Part shown: positions 1-13,628 of the stretch, piece after piece
How the letters are laid out: the number at the start of each line of letters is the position of its first letter
How positions within the stretch are numbered: the stretch's first letter is position 1
From: DATHBD01 sp035296325
GTDB lineage: Bacteria; Actinomycetota; Actinomycetes; Mycobacteriales; Micromonosporaceae
DNA: 64,000 nt
Direction of reading: 5' to 3'
Assembly: GCA_035296325.1 (NCBI GenBank)
Contig: DATHBD010000067.1
Coordinates: 1 to 64,000, forward strand
The notes under the pieces: generated by a model
What the model saw: the letters and a program-made list of their open reading frames with translations, nothing else
The model's database searches: none
What the model was told of the DNA's origin: nothing
Translations under genes and position numbers: made by a program

Positions 1-380
1 ATGGTGGCGATCTCGTCGATCTTGCCCAGCAGCTGGTCGGCCACGGCGGCGTCCAGGGAACCCTTGGCGCCGGAGGCGCCGGCGAGCTTGGTGGCCTCGT
101 TGACCAGGGAGTGCAGCTGCGGGTACTTCTCGAAGTGGGGCGGCTTGAAGTAGTCGGTCCACAGCACCCACAGGTGGTGCTTGACCAGGTCGGCCCGCTG
201 CTCCTTGATCAGGATCGCCCGTGTGCGGAACTCCGGATCGCTGTTGGCCTGGTACTTCTCGGCGATCGCCTTCACCGACTCGGCCTCGAAGCGGGCCTGT
301 GCCGGGTCATAGACGCCGCACGGCAGGTCGCAGTGCGCGCTGACAATGATGCGCGGAGTGAATAGACGCGGAAGTCGCAT
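1..380 (-). CDS. sodN: Nickel superoxide dismutase precursor (partial, 3' end off the window)
   Basis: It dismutates superoxide in the cytoplasm using a nickel ion. Translation from the ATG at 378-380 gives 126 residues running off the left edge; about five C-terminal residues are missing by comparison with the usual ~131. A 15-residue propeptide is followed by the diagnostic Ni-hook HCDLPCGVYDP at residues 16-26, in which His16 becomes the mature N-terminus and Cys17 and Cys21 bind nickel. A strong ribosome-binding site (AGGAGG) precedes the start. The gene diverges from sodX at 465, whose product should cleave the propeptide. In streptomycetes sodN responds to nickel; no Nur site was identified here. 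Confidence 0.96.
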   Translation of the reverse strand, partial: MRLPRLFTPRIIVSAHCDLPCGVYDPAQARFEAESVKAIAEKYQANSDPEFRTRAILIKEQRADLVKHHLWVLWTDYFKPPHFEKYPQLHSLVNEATKLAGASGAKGSLDAAVADQLLGKIDEIAT

Positions 381-464
381 CGGACTCCTCCTGGGTGGTT
401 TGCGATGATCGGGCAACACGTCCGACCCTACTCCGCGGCGCTCCGCCCAGTACAGGCAGGCTTG

Positions 465-779
465 ATGCCCAGTCCGTGGTTTACCGCACTCGTCCACGGA
501 CCCTCGATGTCGCCCACCCTGCGGCACGGCGACGCGATTCTGGTCCGCCGGGGCGGGCGGGGCGTGGCGCCCGGCGACGTCGTGGTGGCGCGGTTCCTGT
601 CCCGGCCCGACCTGCTCGTGGTGAAGCGGGTGGTGCGCCGCGTGGAGAGCGGCTGGTGGCTGGTCGGCGACAACGAGCTCGTGGTCGACGACTCACGCGC
701 GTACGGCGTGGCCGAGGTCCTCGGGAGAGTGGTGCTCCGATGGTGGCCGCGGCCAGGTTTGGTTGCCCGGCCCCGTTAG
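465..779 (+). CDS. sodX: Nickel-type superoxide dismutase maturation protease (S26 family)
   Basis: A signal-peptidase-like serine protease of 104 residues that removes the SodN propeptide so that the new N-terminal histidine can bind nickel. The GPSMSPTLRHGD block carries the catalytic Ser14, and LLVVKRV carries the general-base Lys54; the GDN box follows near residue 70. There is no membrane anchor, as expected for the soluble SodX type. An in-frame ATG at 405 would add 20 residues, but it would leave only 24 bp between the divergent starts. I prefer 465, which leaves 84 bp for two promoters, although its ribosome-binding site (AGGCAGG) is only fair. Function rests on the motif plus the divergent sodN. 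Confidence 0.9.
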   Translation: MPSPWFTALVHGPSMSPTLRHGDAILVRRGGRGVAPGDVVVARFLSRPDLLVVKRVVRRVESGWWLVGDNELVVDDSRAYGVAEVLGRVVLRWWPRPGLVARPR

Positions 780-876
780 TTAGGGTTGGACCTACCCGGG
801 CAATCCCCGCGGCACCGCCTGACTCGGCCTACCCGGCGTCGTCTTCGCGTCCCACCGTGCTGGCCAGGAGGCCCCC

Positions 877-2046
877 GTGCCGCATTCGGCTCCAAACCAA
901 GCGATCTTCGACCTGCACCGCGGCGGCAAGCTCGTCGTCGAGTCGTCCGTGCCGCTGCTCACCAGGGAGGACCTCGCCATGGCGTACACGCCGGGGGTTG
1001 CCCTGGTGTGTGAAGCGATCGCCGCGGACCCGGCCCTGGTGCACACCTACACCTGGGTCGGCCACACCGTTGCGGTGGTCACCGACGGCTCGGCCGTCCT
1101 GGGTCTGGGCAACATCGGCCCGGCCGCGGCCCTGCCGGTGATGGAGGGCAAGGCCGCCCTGTTCAAGCAGTTCGCCAACATCGACGCCGTGCCGATCTGT
1201 CTGGACACCCAGGATCCGGACGAGATCGTGGCGATCGTGACCGCGCTCGCGCCCTCCTTCGGCGGGATCAACCTCGAGGACATCTCCGCCCCGCGTTGCT
1301 TCGCCATCGAGCGGCGGCTGGCCGACAGTCTGCCCATCCCGGTCTTCCATGACGACCAGCACGGCACCGCGATCGTCGTGCTGGCCGCCCTGCGCAACGC
1401 CGCCGTGGTGCTCGATCGCAAGCTCGACGATCTGCGGGTAGTGGTGAGCGGCGCCGGCGCGGCGGGGGTCGCCGTCACAAAGATGCTGATCGCCGGTGGC
1501 GTCAACCCGGTGGACATCGTGGTGTGCGACTCGCGCGGCTCCATCCACAGTGGACGCGATGGGCTGACCGCTACAAAGGCCGAACTGGCCGAACTCACCA
1601 ACGGGCGCGAAGTCTGCGGTGACATCGCGGCGGCGTTGCGCGGGGCGGACGTCCTGATCGGCGTCTCCGGTGGCACCATCGCCGAGGCCGCCCTGGCCGG
1701 GATGGCACCCGGCGGCGCGATCTTCGCACTGGCCAACCCGACGCCGGAGGTGCACCCCGAGGTCGCGGCCCGGTACGCGGCCATCGTGGCGACCGGCCGC
1801 AGCGACTTCCCGAACCAGATCAACAATGTGCTCGCCTTCCCCGGCATCTTCCGTGGCGCCCTGGACGCCGGAGCGACGCGGATCACCGAGGGGATGAAGG
1901 TCGCCGCCGCGGCCGCCATCGCCGACGTGGCCGCTCCCGGTCTACGGGCCGACGCGATCGTGCCGAGCGCGCTTGATCCACGGGTCGCGCGGGCGGTCGC
2001 CGGTGCCGTGGGCGCCGCGGCAGTGCGCGACGGCGTCTGCCGGTAG
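877..2046 (+). CDS. NAD(P)-dependent malic enzyme
   Basis: It oxidatively decarboxylates malate to pyruvate, feeding pyruvate and reducing power. The 389-residue length fits the short bacterial type without the phosphotransacetylase-like extension. The N-terminal malic domain shows the conserved AYTPGVA near residue 35 and the divalent-metal/substrate block FHDDQHGTA near residue 160. The NAD-binding Rossmann domain follows with VVSGAGAAGVAV near 190, and the ANPTPE block near 290 is typical of the family. The 25-bp gap to the MDR reductase at 2072 suggests co-transcription. NAD versus NADP preference cannot be read with confidence. Confidence 0.95.
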   Translation: MPHSAPNQAIFDLHRGGKLVVESSVPLLTREDLAMAYTPGVALVCEAIAADPALVHTYTWVGHTVAVVTDGSAVLGLGNIGPAAALPVMEGKAALFKQFANIDAVPICLDTQDPDEIVAIVTALAPSFGGINLEDISAPRCFAIERRLADSLPIPVFHDDQHGTAIVVLAALRNAAVVLDRKLDDLRVVVSGAGAAGVAVTKMLIAGGVNPVDIVVCDSRGSIHSGRDGLTATKAELAELTNGREVCGDIAAALRGADVLIGVSGGTIAEAALAGMAPGGAIFALANPTPEVHPEVAARYAAIVATGRSDFPNQINNVLAFPGIFRGALDAGATRITEGMKVAAAAAIADVAAPGLRADAIVPSALDPRVARAVAGAVGAAAVRDGVCR

Positions 2047-2071
2047 GTGTCGGAAACTTCTGGGAGCCACC

Positions 2072-3004
2072 ATGCGTGCTGCGTACGCCGCCCGATTCGA
2101 CGCCGACGACCCGGTCGGGGCGCTGAGCGTCGGAGAACGGCCGGAGCCGGACCTGCCGGGCGCCGACTGGGTCGTGGTCGATCTGCGCGCGACCGCGTTG
2201 AACCACCATGACCTCTGGTCGTTGCGCGGCGTGGGGCTGCGCACCGAGCAACTGCCGATGATTCTCGGCTGCGACGGCGCCGGCATCGGCCCGGACGGCG
2301 CTGAGGTGGTGATCTATCCGGTGGTGAACAACTCGATCCTCTCCGAACACTTCCCGGGCACCCTGGCCGACCGGGTCGCCGTGCCGCGGGCGAATCTCAT
2401 CCCGAAGCCCGCCGGGCTGTCCTTCGCCGACGCCGCGTGCCTGCCCACGGCATGGCTCACGGCGTACTCGATGCTGGTCTCGCGTGGCCGGGTCGCCGAG
2501 GGGGACGCGGTCCTGGTGCAGGGCGCCGGTGGCGGCGTGGCGACCGCCGCCGTCGTGCTCGGCGTCGCGCTGGGCGTCCGGGTGTATGCGACCAGCCGTG
2601 ACGCGGCCAAACGTGACCGCATCGCCGCGCTCGGTGCGATCGCGTTGGAGCCCGGTGCCCGGCTGCCGGAGCGCGTCGACGTGGTGATCGAGACGGTGGG
2701 CGCGGCGACGTTCGCCCACTCAATGAAGTGCGCCAAGCCGGGCGGCCGCATCGTGGTCTGCGGCGCGACCGGCGGGCACGTCGCCGAGGTGGACCTGCGT
2801 CGGCTCTTCGCGCTGCGGTTGGAGATCCTCGGCACCACCATGGGTGCCGTGGAGGAACTGCGGGCACTGCTCGACCTCTGTGTGGCCCGGGGCATCCGGC
2901 CGGTGATCGACGCCGAGTACGGATTCAGCGAGGTGCGTGAGGCGTTCTCACGACTGGCGTCCGGAGCGGTGTTCGGCAAGGTTGTCCTGGTCCACAGCCG
3001 GTAA
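2072..3004 (+). CDS. Zinc-free MDR-family oxidoreductase (quinone oxidoreductase-like)
   Basis: A 310-residue medium-chain dehydrogenase/reductase. The GroES-like N-terminal fold contains ALNHHDLW, and the usual GHE zinc/active-site motif is replaced by GCDGAG; with no structural-zinc cysteine cluster this places it with the zinc-independent quinone/enoyl reductases. The nucleotide-binding domain begins near residue 140 with VQGAGGGVATAAV. The chosen ATG has GGGAGC six bases upstream; a longer reading frame from 1973 would overlap the malic enzyme gene and adds no recognisable sequence. Substrate is unknown; NADPH is the likely cofactor from family knowledge. Confidence 0.88.
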   Translation: MRAAYAARFDADDPVGALSVGERPEPDLPGADWVVVDLRATALNHHDLWSLRGVGLRTEQLPMILGCDGAGIGPDGAEVVIYPVVNNSILSEHFPGTLADRVAVPRANLIPKPAGLSFADAACLPTAWLTAYSMLVSRGRVAEGDAVLVQGAGGGVATAAVVLGVALGVRVYATSRDAAKRDRIAALGAIALEPGARLPERVDVVIETVGAATFAHSMKCAKPGGRIVVCGATGGHVAEVDLRRLFALRLEILGTTMGAVEELRALLDLCVARGIRPVIDAEYGFSEVREAFSRLASGAVFGKVVLVHSR

Positions 3005-3044
3005 TCTGACACTTGTCCGATACCCGATTTGGCGCGCGGTTCGC

Positions 3045-3050
3045 TAAGGT
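3045..3050 (+). promoter_or_regulatory. Candidate -10 element for a leaderless transcript
   Basis: TAAGGT lies exactly 7 nt before the ATG at 3058, the TANNNT-N7-ATG arrangement typical of leaderless actinobacterial genes, and no ribosome-binding site is present. No convincing -35 was seen. Confidence 0.5.
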
Positions 3051-3057
3051 CGGGCGC

Positions 3058-3216
3058 ATGTCCGAAGACCACAGCGCAAACACCGAAGAGTTCAAGGCAT
3101 ATGTGCAGCGCGGCGCTGCCGAACCAGCGGCCCCGTCCCGCACGCCGTTGATCGCGGGCGCCCTCGTGGTGGCGGTCGCGGTCGTCGCGGTGGTCACCTA
3201 TCTCCTGATCAGCTGA
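3058..3216 (+). CDS. Small single-pass membrane protein (52 aa)
   Basis: A hydrophilic, acidic N-terminal half (about residues 1-27) is followed by one hydrophobic helix (about residues 30-50, rich in Ala and Val) and almost no tail, so it should sit in the membrane with its N-terminus in the cytoplasm. I do not recognise a named family, although small proteins of this shape are common in Micromonosporaceae. An in-frame TTG at 3013 exists, but the ATG fits the leaderless promoter pattern better. It ends 19 bp from the convergent hydrolase gene. No function is assigned. Confidence 0.72.
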   Translation: MSEDHSANTEEFKAYVQRGAAEPAAPSRTPLIAGALVVAVAVVAVVTYLLIS

Positions 3217-3235
3217 GCGTCGCCCTGCCCGGGGG

Positions 3236-4264
3236 TCAGCCCAGTGCCGCCTCGACCCGCGCACCGGCTCCGCCGTCGCGGGCCACGCGCCCCTTCGCTG
3301 CCGCATCCCCGTAGAGCGACCAGCGCAGAAAGTCCGTTGCCGTCCGGGTCGTCGCGTCGAAGCCGACCGCGCCCGGTGCCAGAAACTCCCAGTGGCCGCC
3401 GTTGGCCAGCGTGAGGAACGCCTTGGGCCAGGGCAGCGCGTCGTAGGCGGCCCGGCCGTTCGCGTACTCCACCGTGGGATCCCGGTCGCCGTGGATGAAC
3501 AGCGCGGGCGTGCTCGGCCCGCCGAATCCGCCCACCGCGCCACCGGCGATGATCACAGCTGCGGCCAGCGGAGCCCCGCGTCGAGCGCTGAGCATGCCGG
3601 CGGTGGTGTACCCGCCCGCGGAATGTCCGGCCGCCCCCACCCGGTCCTGGTCGAGATGCCCCGCGAGTGGGTCACCCGTCCGGGTATCTAATTTCAGCAC
3701 CTCGCCGATGACGTGCCAGGCGTCGGCGGGCTGGTTGAGCACGTCGACCGGGTTGAAGCTCGGTGCGCCGCGCTTCGTGAACGGGTACGCCGGCGCGGCC
3801 ACCACGAAGCCGGCCGCCGCAAGCCGGCTGGTGAAACCCTCGTACGCCTCGGGGTAGCCGGTCAGTCCGTGGCTGAAGAGCACCACCGGAAAGCGCCCCG
3901 CCGCCGGTGCCGCGTCCGCGACCACGTTCGGTGCCCCGCTGCCGGCCCGGCCGGTGGCCGGGTACCACACCGTCGTGGACAGGGGCCGTTGTGCGCCGCG
4001 ACTCAGGGCGAGTTGCCGGACACCGACCGGGTACGCCCGTGCCGGCGCCGCACCCGGGGGTGCCTTGGGCGCAGCCGTGCCGGGGGCGCCGGCGCCCGCC
4101 GGTCCGGGGCTGGCCGGCGCTGATGTGCCATCGCCAGCCGCACCGCCGGCCGCTCCGGCGTCCACCCAGCGGGCCCGTCCGGTGGACTGACCGCACGCCG
4201 GCAGCAGGAGCAGCGCGGTCAGGACGGCGGCGATCGGGGCAGCGGACGGGCGACGTAGGCGCAC
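3236..4264 (-). CDS. Secreted lipoprotein alpha/beta hydrolase (PAF-acetylhydrolase/cutinase-like)
   Basis: A 342-residue predicted lipoprotein with signal peptide and lipobox LLPAC at residues 20-24, then a Gly/Ala/Pro-rich linker to about residue 78. The hydrolase domain has the oxyanion-hole segment SHGLTGYPE (131-139), nucleophile Ser215 in GHSAGG, Asp262 in HGDRDP and His291 in NGGHWEF, a complete triad. The architecture resembles platelet-activating-factor acetylhydrolase and polyester hydrolases; the natural ester is unknown. It should act outside the membrane. It is transcribed convergently with the small membrane gene and divergently from the phosphatase at 4362. Confidence 0.88.
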   Translation of the reverse strand: MRLRRPSAAPIAAVLTALLLLPACGQSTGRARWVDAGAAGGAAGDGTSAPASPGPAGAGAPGTAAPKAPPGAAPARAYPVGVRQLALSRGAQRPLSTTVWYPATGRAGSGAPNVVADAAPAAGRFPVVLFSHGLTGYPEAYEGFTSRLAAAGFVVAAPAYPFTKRGAPSFNPVDVLNQPADAWHVIGEVLKLDTRTGDPLAGHLDQDRVGAAGHSAGGYTTAGMLSARRGAPLAAAVIIAGGAVGGFGGPSTPALFIHGDRDPTVEYANGRAAYDALPWPKAFLTLANGGHWEFLAPGAVGFDATTRTATDFLRWSLYGDAAAKGRVARDGGAGARVEAALG

Positions 4265-4361
4265 CTGCCGACTCTAGGTCGGCCCGCGGCTGCACTGCCA
4301 CCGGAGCGCCGGAAGGGATCCTCATGGAGACGGGCCGGCCGGGATAGGGCACTCTGATCAC

Positions 4362-5159
4362 ATGCTCGACGCCGCTGCTGTTCCATTGACGGTCCACTAC
4401 GCCGTGCGGAGCGACCGCGGGCTGCGCCGCAGCGGGAACCAGGACTCGGCGTACGCCGGGCCTGGCCTGCTCGCCGTTGCCGACGGCATGGGCGGCATGG
4501 CGGCCGGGGACCGGGCCAGTGCGCTCGTGATCGACGAGCTCACCGCGCTCGGCACCGGCCCGGACGCCGCGTCCGGCTCGGTGAGCCGGGATGCCTTCGC
4601 GGCCGCCATTGACCGCGCCAACCAACGCATCCGGGATGAGGTCGAGGCCGACAACACGCTCGCCGGGATGGGCACCACGCTCACCGCATTCGCCTTCGCC
4701 GGCGACCGGGTGACCCTGGCACACATCGGGGACTCCCGTGCCTACCTGCTGCGGGGCGACATGCTGACCCAGGTGACCCGCGACGACACCTACGTCCAGA
4801 TGTTGGTGGACGAGGGCCGGATCGAGCCGGACGAGGCGAGCGACCACCCGCAGCGTTCGGTGATCATGCGGGCGTTGCAGGGCAAGCCGGTGGAGCCGAT
4901 CTTCGAAGAGCACGACATCACGCTCGGCGACCGGTTCCTGCTGTGCAGCGACGGCCTCTCCGGGGTGGTGAGCGCCGAGACGATGCAGACCGTGCTGCGC
5001 GACGAGCCGGATCTGGCCCGGTGCGTGGACCGGCTCGTCGATCTCGCGCTCCGGGCCGGTGCACCGGACAACGTGACGGTCATCGTCGCCGACGTCACCG
5101 ACGATCCGGATTCCGGCGGCGGTCCGGTCATCGTCGGCGCGGCCGCCGGCGACCGGTGA
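4362..5159 (+). CDS. PP2C-family serine/threonine protein phosphatase
   Basis: A 265-residue soluble PPM/PP2C phosphatase that removes phosphate from Ser/Thr of proteins using two metal ions. The hallmark metal-binding motifs are present: GNQD near residue 27, ADGMGGM near 47, HIGDSRAYL near 128, CSDGLSG near 195 and DNVTVI near 240. There is no membrane segment or sensor domain, unlike PstP of the cell-division cluster, so it is a stand-alone cytoplasmic phosphatase. No partner kinase gene lies beside it. It ends 18 bp from the convergent sortase gene. Confidence 0.92.
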   Translation: MLDAAAVPLTVHYAVRSDRGLRRSGNQDSAYAGPGLLAVADGMGGMAAGDRASALVIDELTALGTGPDAASGSVSRDAFAAAIDRANQRIRDEVEADNTLAGMGTTLTAFAFAGDRVTLAHIGDSRAYLLRGDMLTQVTRDDTYVQMLVDEGRIEPDEASDHPQRSVIMRALQGKPVEPIFEEHDITLGDRFLLCSDGLSGVVSAETMQTVLRDEPDLARCVDRLVDLALRAGAPDNVTVIVADVTDDPDSGGGPVIVGAAAGDR

Positions 5160-5177
5160 GCGGCATCGGCAACCGGG

Positions 5178-5840
5178 CTACGCCGTGCTCGTCGCGACGA
5201 GGTCGGTGTAGACGACGACGTTGGACCGGTAGCTGCGGGTAGCCCGGTCGAAGGTCCCGCCGCACGTCACCAACTGCAGCGCGCTGTTGCCGTGCGGTCC
5301 GTACACCTGGCGCGCCGGGAACTGCTGCTTCGGGTACGTCGCCACGGTGCGTACCGCGAAGTGTGCGACCACCCCGTCCTCCCGGGTCACCTCGATGCGG
5401 TCCCCGGCCCGCAGCGACCGCAGCCGGAAGAAGACCGCCGGGCCGCGGTGTGAGTCGACGTGGCCCAGGATGACCGCCGAGCCCGTCTGGCCGGGTGACG
5501 GGCCGAGCTGGAACCACCCCGCTTCGGCGAAGTTCGACGGCACCTCGACGGTGCCGTCGTCGGCAAGCCCCAGAGTGGACAGGGCGACGGTCACGTCGAT
5601 CGCTGGAATCCGCAGCTCAATCGGCGCGGACCGGGTCTGCAGCGCGCCGGCGGTGGCCGCCACCCCGGCCACCGCCGCATCCGGCGATGACCGCTGTGGG
5701 CCGGCCCAGGTCGTCGACCCTCCGGCCAGCGCGTCCCCGCGGTCACGCAGGCCTGTCGCGAAGCTGGCGGCGGCCAGCATCAACAGGGCGACCGCGACGA
5801 CCCACCAGCGACGCGACTGATCGCGGGGGAACTCAGCCAT
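5178..5840 (-). CDS. Class F sortase
   Basis: A cysteine transpeptidase of 220 residues anchored by an N-terminal membrane helix (about residues 11-30) after a short cytoplasmic start. The catalytic set of the class F/E fold is intact: His127 in ILGHVDSHRGP, Cys193 in LVTCGG and Arg205 in TRSYRSN. Sortases cleave a C-terminal sorting signal and join the protein to the wall or to another protein. Its start overlaps the end of the ice-binding-like gene by 8 bp, so the two are translationally coupled, and that upstream product is the obvious candidate substrate. Confidence 0.93.
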   Translation of the reverse strand: MAEFPRDQSRRWWVVAVALLMLAAASFATGLRDRGDALAGGSTTWAGPQRSSPDAAVAGVAATAGALQTRSAPIELRIPAIDVTVALSTLGLADDGTVEVPSNFAEAGWFQLGPSPGQTGSAVILGHVDSHRGPAVFFRLRSLRAGDRIEVTREDGVVAHFAVRTVATYPKQQFPARQVYGPHGNSALQLVTCGGTFDRATRSYRSNVVVYTDLVATSTA

Positions 5841-7137
5841 CGCGACCGGCTCCGGCGGACCGGTGCCGACCAGGCCGGTCGGCCAGCGGCTCCCGACGTC
5901 GTCGGGTGGCCTGAACCAGGGCTGCGCCAGCGCCGATCAACGCCGCGACACCGACGCCGAATGGTGCGGTGCCGGCTGACCCCGCGGCACCCCCCGCACC
6001 GGTTGTCGGGTGACCCGGGGGAATGACCCCGCAGCAGCCGGGTGTGCCTGGAGCCGCCGGAACGCCCGGGCCACCGAGCGGAGTGCTGCTCCCGTCGGGC
6101 GCCGTCGGCACCGGCACCGGTGCTGTCGTGGTCGCGACCGGGGGTGGGGGTGTGGGTGCTGAGGTCGTCACGCCCCCGGTGGGCGGTGCCGGCGAGCTGG
6201 CCGTGGGGCCGGCGGTGATGCTTGGCGTTGCGCTCACGGTCGGACCCGCTGTCGCGGCCGCCGTGGTCGGCGGTGCGGTCGTCGCCGGTACCGGTTCGGA
6301 GGTGACGGGCGCCGGAGCGGTGGTCGCGGGCACCGGTTCGGTGGTGCCCGGTACCGGTGCGGTCGTCGCCGGCACCGGCGGGGTCGTCGCGGCGAGACAG
6401 CCGGGAACGGTCACCGTGTTCGTGCTCAGGGTAGCCGCGGCGTTCCTGGTCAGCACGCGGCCGGTCACCGTCGCGCCGGTGTTCAGGGTCGCCGCGGTGA
6501 AGGCCAGGATCGTGCCGTTGAACACGGTGCGCTCGCCGAGGGTGGCGGAGCTGCCGACCTGCCAGAACACGTTGCACGCCTGCGCCTGGCCGGCCAGCAG
6601 GACAACGCTGTCCGACGCCGTGATCAGGGTGCTCGCGGCACGGATGATGAAGACGGCCGTCCGGTCGCCCTGCGCGTCCAGGATCACGGTCCCGGTCAGG
6701 TCCATTCCGGCGGGCGCCTGGTACACGCCGGGAAAGAGGGTCTGCCCGCCGAGGGTGGAGATTTCGGCGGCCGGCCCCTGCCCCAGCGCGGCGTCGTAGG
6801 CCGCCTCCGCGTCGACCTGGGCGCTGCCCGCGAGGTCGTCAGCGAGGTGCCGTTCGCCGTTGAGGGTCCCGGGCGGGAATCCGGTGAGCGCCGAGCCCGG
6901 GCTGATCCCCAGATCGCCGTTGACCGTCGTCGCGGTGTCGGTGTTGGTGACGGTGCTCCCGGCCAGGATCGCGAAGGACGCGGCATCGCCCAGGTCGATC
7001 GCGGTGGCGGCCTGGGCCGCGGGGGTCGATGTGACGACCACCCAACCCGCGATCGCGATGGTCACCCCGGTCGCCAGCGCAGCAGCCAACCGGCGCGGGA
7101 ACCCGCGTTTCCGACCCGCCCCGAGTACCGAAGCCAT
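5833..7137 (-). CDS. Ice-binding-like (DUF3494) surface protein with sortase-type tail
   Basis: A 434-residue secreted protein. The start at 7137 has a good ribosome-binding site (AGGGGGAA). A signal peptide with a likely cleavage after AQA near residue 43 leads into a DUF3494/ice-binding-like beta-helix domain (about 45-250; blocks such as FAILAGSTVTNTD and VFNGTILA are diagnostic). A Pro/Thr/Val-rich stalk with VPATTAP-like repeats follows. The C-terminus has PTTG, a Gly/Ala stretch, a hydrophobic helix and RRRRE, a cell-wall sorting signal in layout. It is coupled to the class F sortase. Members of this fold act as ice-binding proteins or adhesins; adhesion is the safer inference here. Confidence 0.88.
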   Translation of the reverse strand: MASVLGAGRKRGFPRRLAAALATGVTIAIAGWVVVTSTPAAQAATAIDLGDAASFAILAGSTVTNTDTATTVNGDLGISPGSALTGFPPGTLNGERHLADDLAGSAQVDAEAAYDAALGQGPAAEISTLGGQTLFPGVYQAPAGMDLTGTVILDAQGDRTAVFIIRAASTLITASDSVVLLAGQAQACNVFWQVGSSATLGERTVFNGTILAFTAATLNTGATVTGRVLTRNAAATLSTNTVTVPGCLAATTPPVPATTAPVPGTTEPVPATTAPAPVTSEPVPATTAPPTTAAATAGPTVSATPSITAGPTASSPAPPTGGVTTSAPTPPPPVATTTAPVPVPTAPDGSSTPLGGPGVPAAPGTPGCCGVIPPGHPTTGAGGAAGSAGTAPFGVGVAALIGAGAALVQATRRRREPLADRPGRHRSAGAGRDG

Positions 7138-7407
7138 GCCGTTCCCCCTGTACAACGAGCACCCGGCAGCGAGCAACAACTCGACTGTTGCGGTCGTGCT
7201 GCCCTGACGCAGTGGTATCGGCAGCGCGAAACAGTTCTTGAGTCGGTCGATCGTCGTGACCCGTCGGGGTGCGCCACCACCCGCGAATCGCAACAGTTCG
7301 ACCGTACGCCCACAAAGGGCTCGGCGCTGCGCTTACCGGGCATGTGGCGGCGCGACGCCGCAGGGGTCGGCTACGCCGCGAGCTGGACAGGGAGGGCGCG
7401 CCGGGCG

Positions 7408-7587
7408 TCAGTCCTCGTCTTCGTCGTCGAGGCGGGCCAGCCAGGTCGCCAGTCGTTCCGTGGCGGTCTCGAACTCCGGGTTGAGGTCGACGAAGTCGCG
7501 CAGCCGTTCGGCCAGCCAGTCGACGGTGACCGTCTCGCTGCCGCGGCGGGTCGCCAGTTCCTCGATCCCGCGGTCGGTGAAGTACAC
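7408..7587 (-). CDS. DUF6104 family protein (59 aa)
   Basis: A short conserved actinobacterial protein that begins YFTDRGIEELATRRG and ends in an acidic DDEDED tail. The GTG start at 7587 is chosen because GAGGAGG lies just upstream and it reproduces the family's usual MYFTDRG beginning; a longer frame from 7620 runs through the ribosome-binding site. It follows kgd after 67 bp, a neighbourhood I recall for this family, which suggests a link with the 2-oxoglutarate dehydrogenase. Molecular role unknown. Confidence 0.86.
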   Translation of the reverse strand: MYFTDRGIEELATRRGSETVTVDWLAERLRDFVDLNPEFETATERLATWLARLDDEDED

Positions 7588-7654
7588 CCTGCCTCCTCGG
7601 TCGGCGTCGGGTCGGGACACGGACGGACGGCCGAGGGCCGAACCGCCGACCCCG

Positions 7655-11524
<3,870 letters not shown>

Positions 11525-11656
11525 AGGCCTCTTCGCCTCTTTCGTACGCGTGCCGGATTGTCTGCAGTCGCTGTCAAGGTTACGCGCTCGAAATTCGCGG
11601 CACCCGATCGCCGGCGACCTCCCCTGCCGCCGGCCCCCGGACGGCGGCCGTTCCGG

Positions 11657-12534
11657 TCAGGAGATGTCGCGCCTGCGGGTGATCAGGGTGCCGATCACGC
11701 CGGCGACAAGGCCGTACCCGACAAGGACCAGCGCGCCCACCCACTGTGGTGGAGCCTCGGGATACAGCCTGTCGGTCGACGTCATCACCATCGACGCGAT
11801 GGACGGCACGGCTACCTGGGCGGTGAGCACCCAGTCATCCTTGATGAGGAACTGCCGGATGGCGCCGAAGGCGATGAACGCCGCCGGCACGCTGGCCAGG
11901 TAGACCAGCACACCGGTGACGACCGTGCCGATCTGGCTGCGGATCAGCACCGCCAGCCCGATCCCCAGCACGGCCCAGCAGCTGTACGCGGCGAGGTTCA
12001 GCAGGATCGCCCGGATGACCGACCACTCCCCGAACAGCAGCTCCTTACCCTGGATGCTGAGGAACACCGCCCCGGCGATGAGGTTGACCACGGTGGTCAC
12101 CAGCCAGAACGCCACCGCGATGAGCAGTGCGGTGATCAGTTTCGCGGAGATGACGCCGGTCCGCCGCGGTGTGGTGAGGAACGTCGTCGTCGCGGTCTGG
12201 TGGTGGAACTCGTTGGTCACGATGAGGATGCCCATGAGCATGACCAGCATGACGCCGAGGAACGAGCCGGCGGTGACGAGGCTCGTCGCGACCGAGACCA
12301 CGAGAGCCCTCGTGCCCGCACGGGCCGCCGCCTGCTGCCGCTCCACCTCCATCGCCGCCTGCTGCTCCGGCGGCATGCCGGGCGGCGGCTCATAGGGCTG
12401 CGGGTGGAAGCTGTAATAGGCGTCGAACATGGTCCCGGCGAGCACCAGTCCGGTGATGACCAGGGCGGCAAGACCGATCAACCACCACGCCTTGGTGGTC
12501 CAGACCTTGAGTAGCTCGCTGCGCACAAGCCGCA

Positions 12535-12538
<4 letters not shown>
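11657..12538 (-). CDS. ABC-2 type transporter permease
   Basis: A 293-residue permease with about six hydrophobic helices and a long periplasmic-side loop rich in Pro and Gln after the first helix (about residues 40-75). The NEFHHQTATTTFLTTPRR segment near 125 is typical of permeases of this export family. It overlaps the ATPase gene by 4 bp (ATGA) and almost certainly pairs with it. The substrate is unknown; related systems export antimicrobial peptides, lipids or drugs. Confidence 0.87.
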
Positions 12539-13446
<908 letters not shown>

Positions 13447-13590
13447 CGTGCTCTCCCTCCTCGCACGGCCGGCGGCCGGAGCGGGCCGTCGTGCCGCCGA
13501 CCACCATGCCATGCCCGGACAACGTCCGAAGCCCCGGCCGGCGGGCGGTCCCGCTCGGAGGTGTCAGTTCGCCTCAGCGGGTCCACCGGG

Positions 13591-13621
13591 TTGACTTCGA
13601 GTGCGCTCTAATTCTTAGCGT
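13591..13621 (+). promoter_or_regulatory. MerR-type promoter with 19-bp spacer and internal palindrome
   Basis: TTGACT (13591-13596) and TAGCGT (13616-13621) are separated by 19 bp, the over-long spacer typical of MerR-activated promoters. Within it TTCGAGTG/CGCTCTAA (13596-13611) forms an imperfect dyad, the expected operator. The -10 lies 7 nt before the GTG at 13629, implying a leaderless message for the merR gene itself and hence autoregulation. Confidence 0.72.
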
Positions 13622-13628
13622 GAACTCC

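Noticed and set aside
829..1755. 308-codon open frame antisense to the malic enzyme
   Set aside because: Shadow frame rich in His, Gly and Arg; the + strand protein is clearly the real one.
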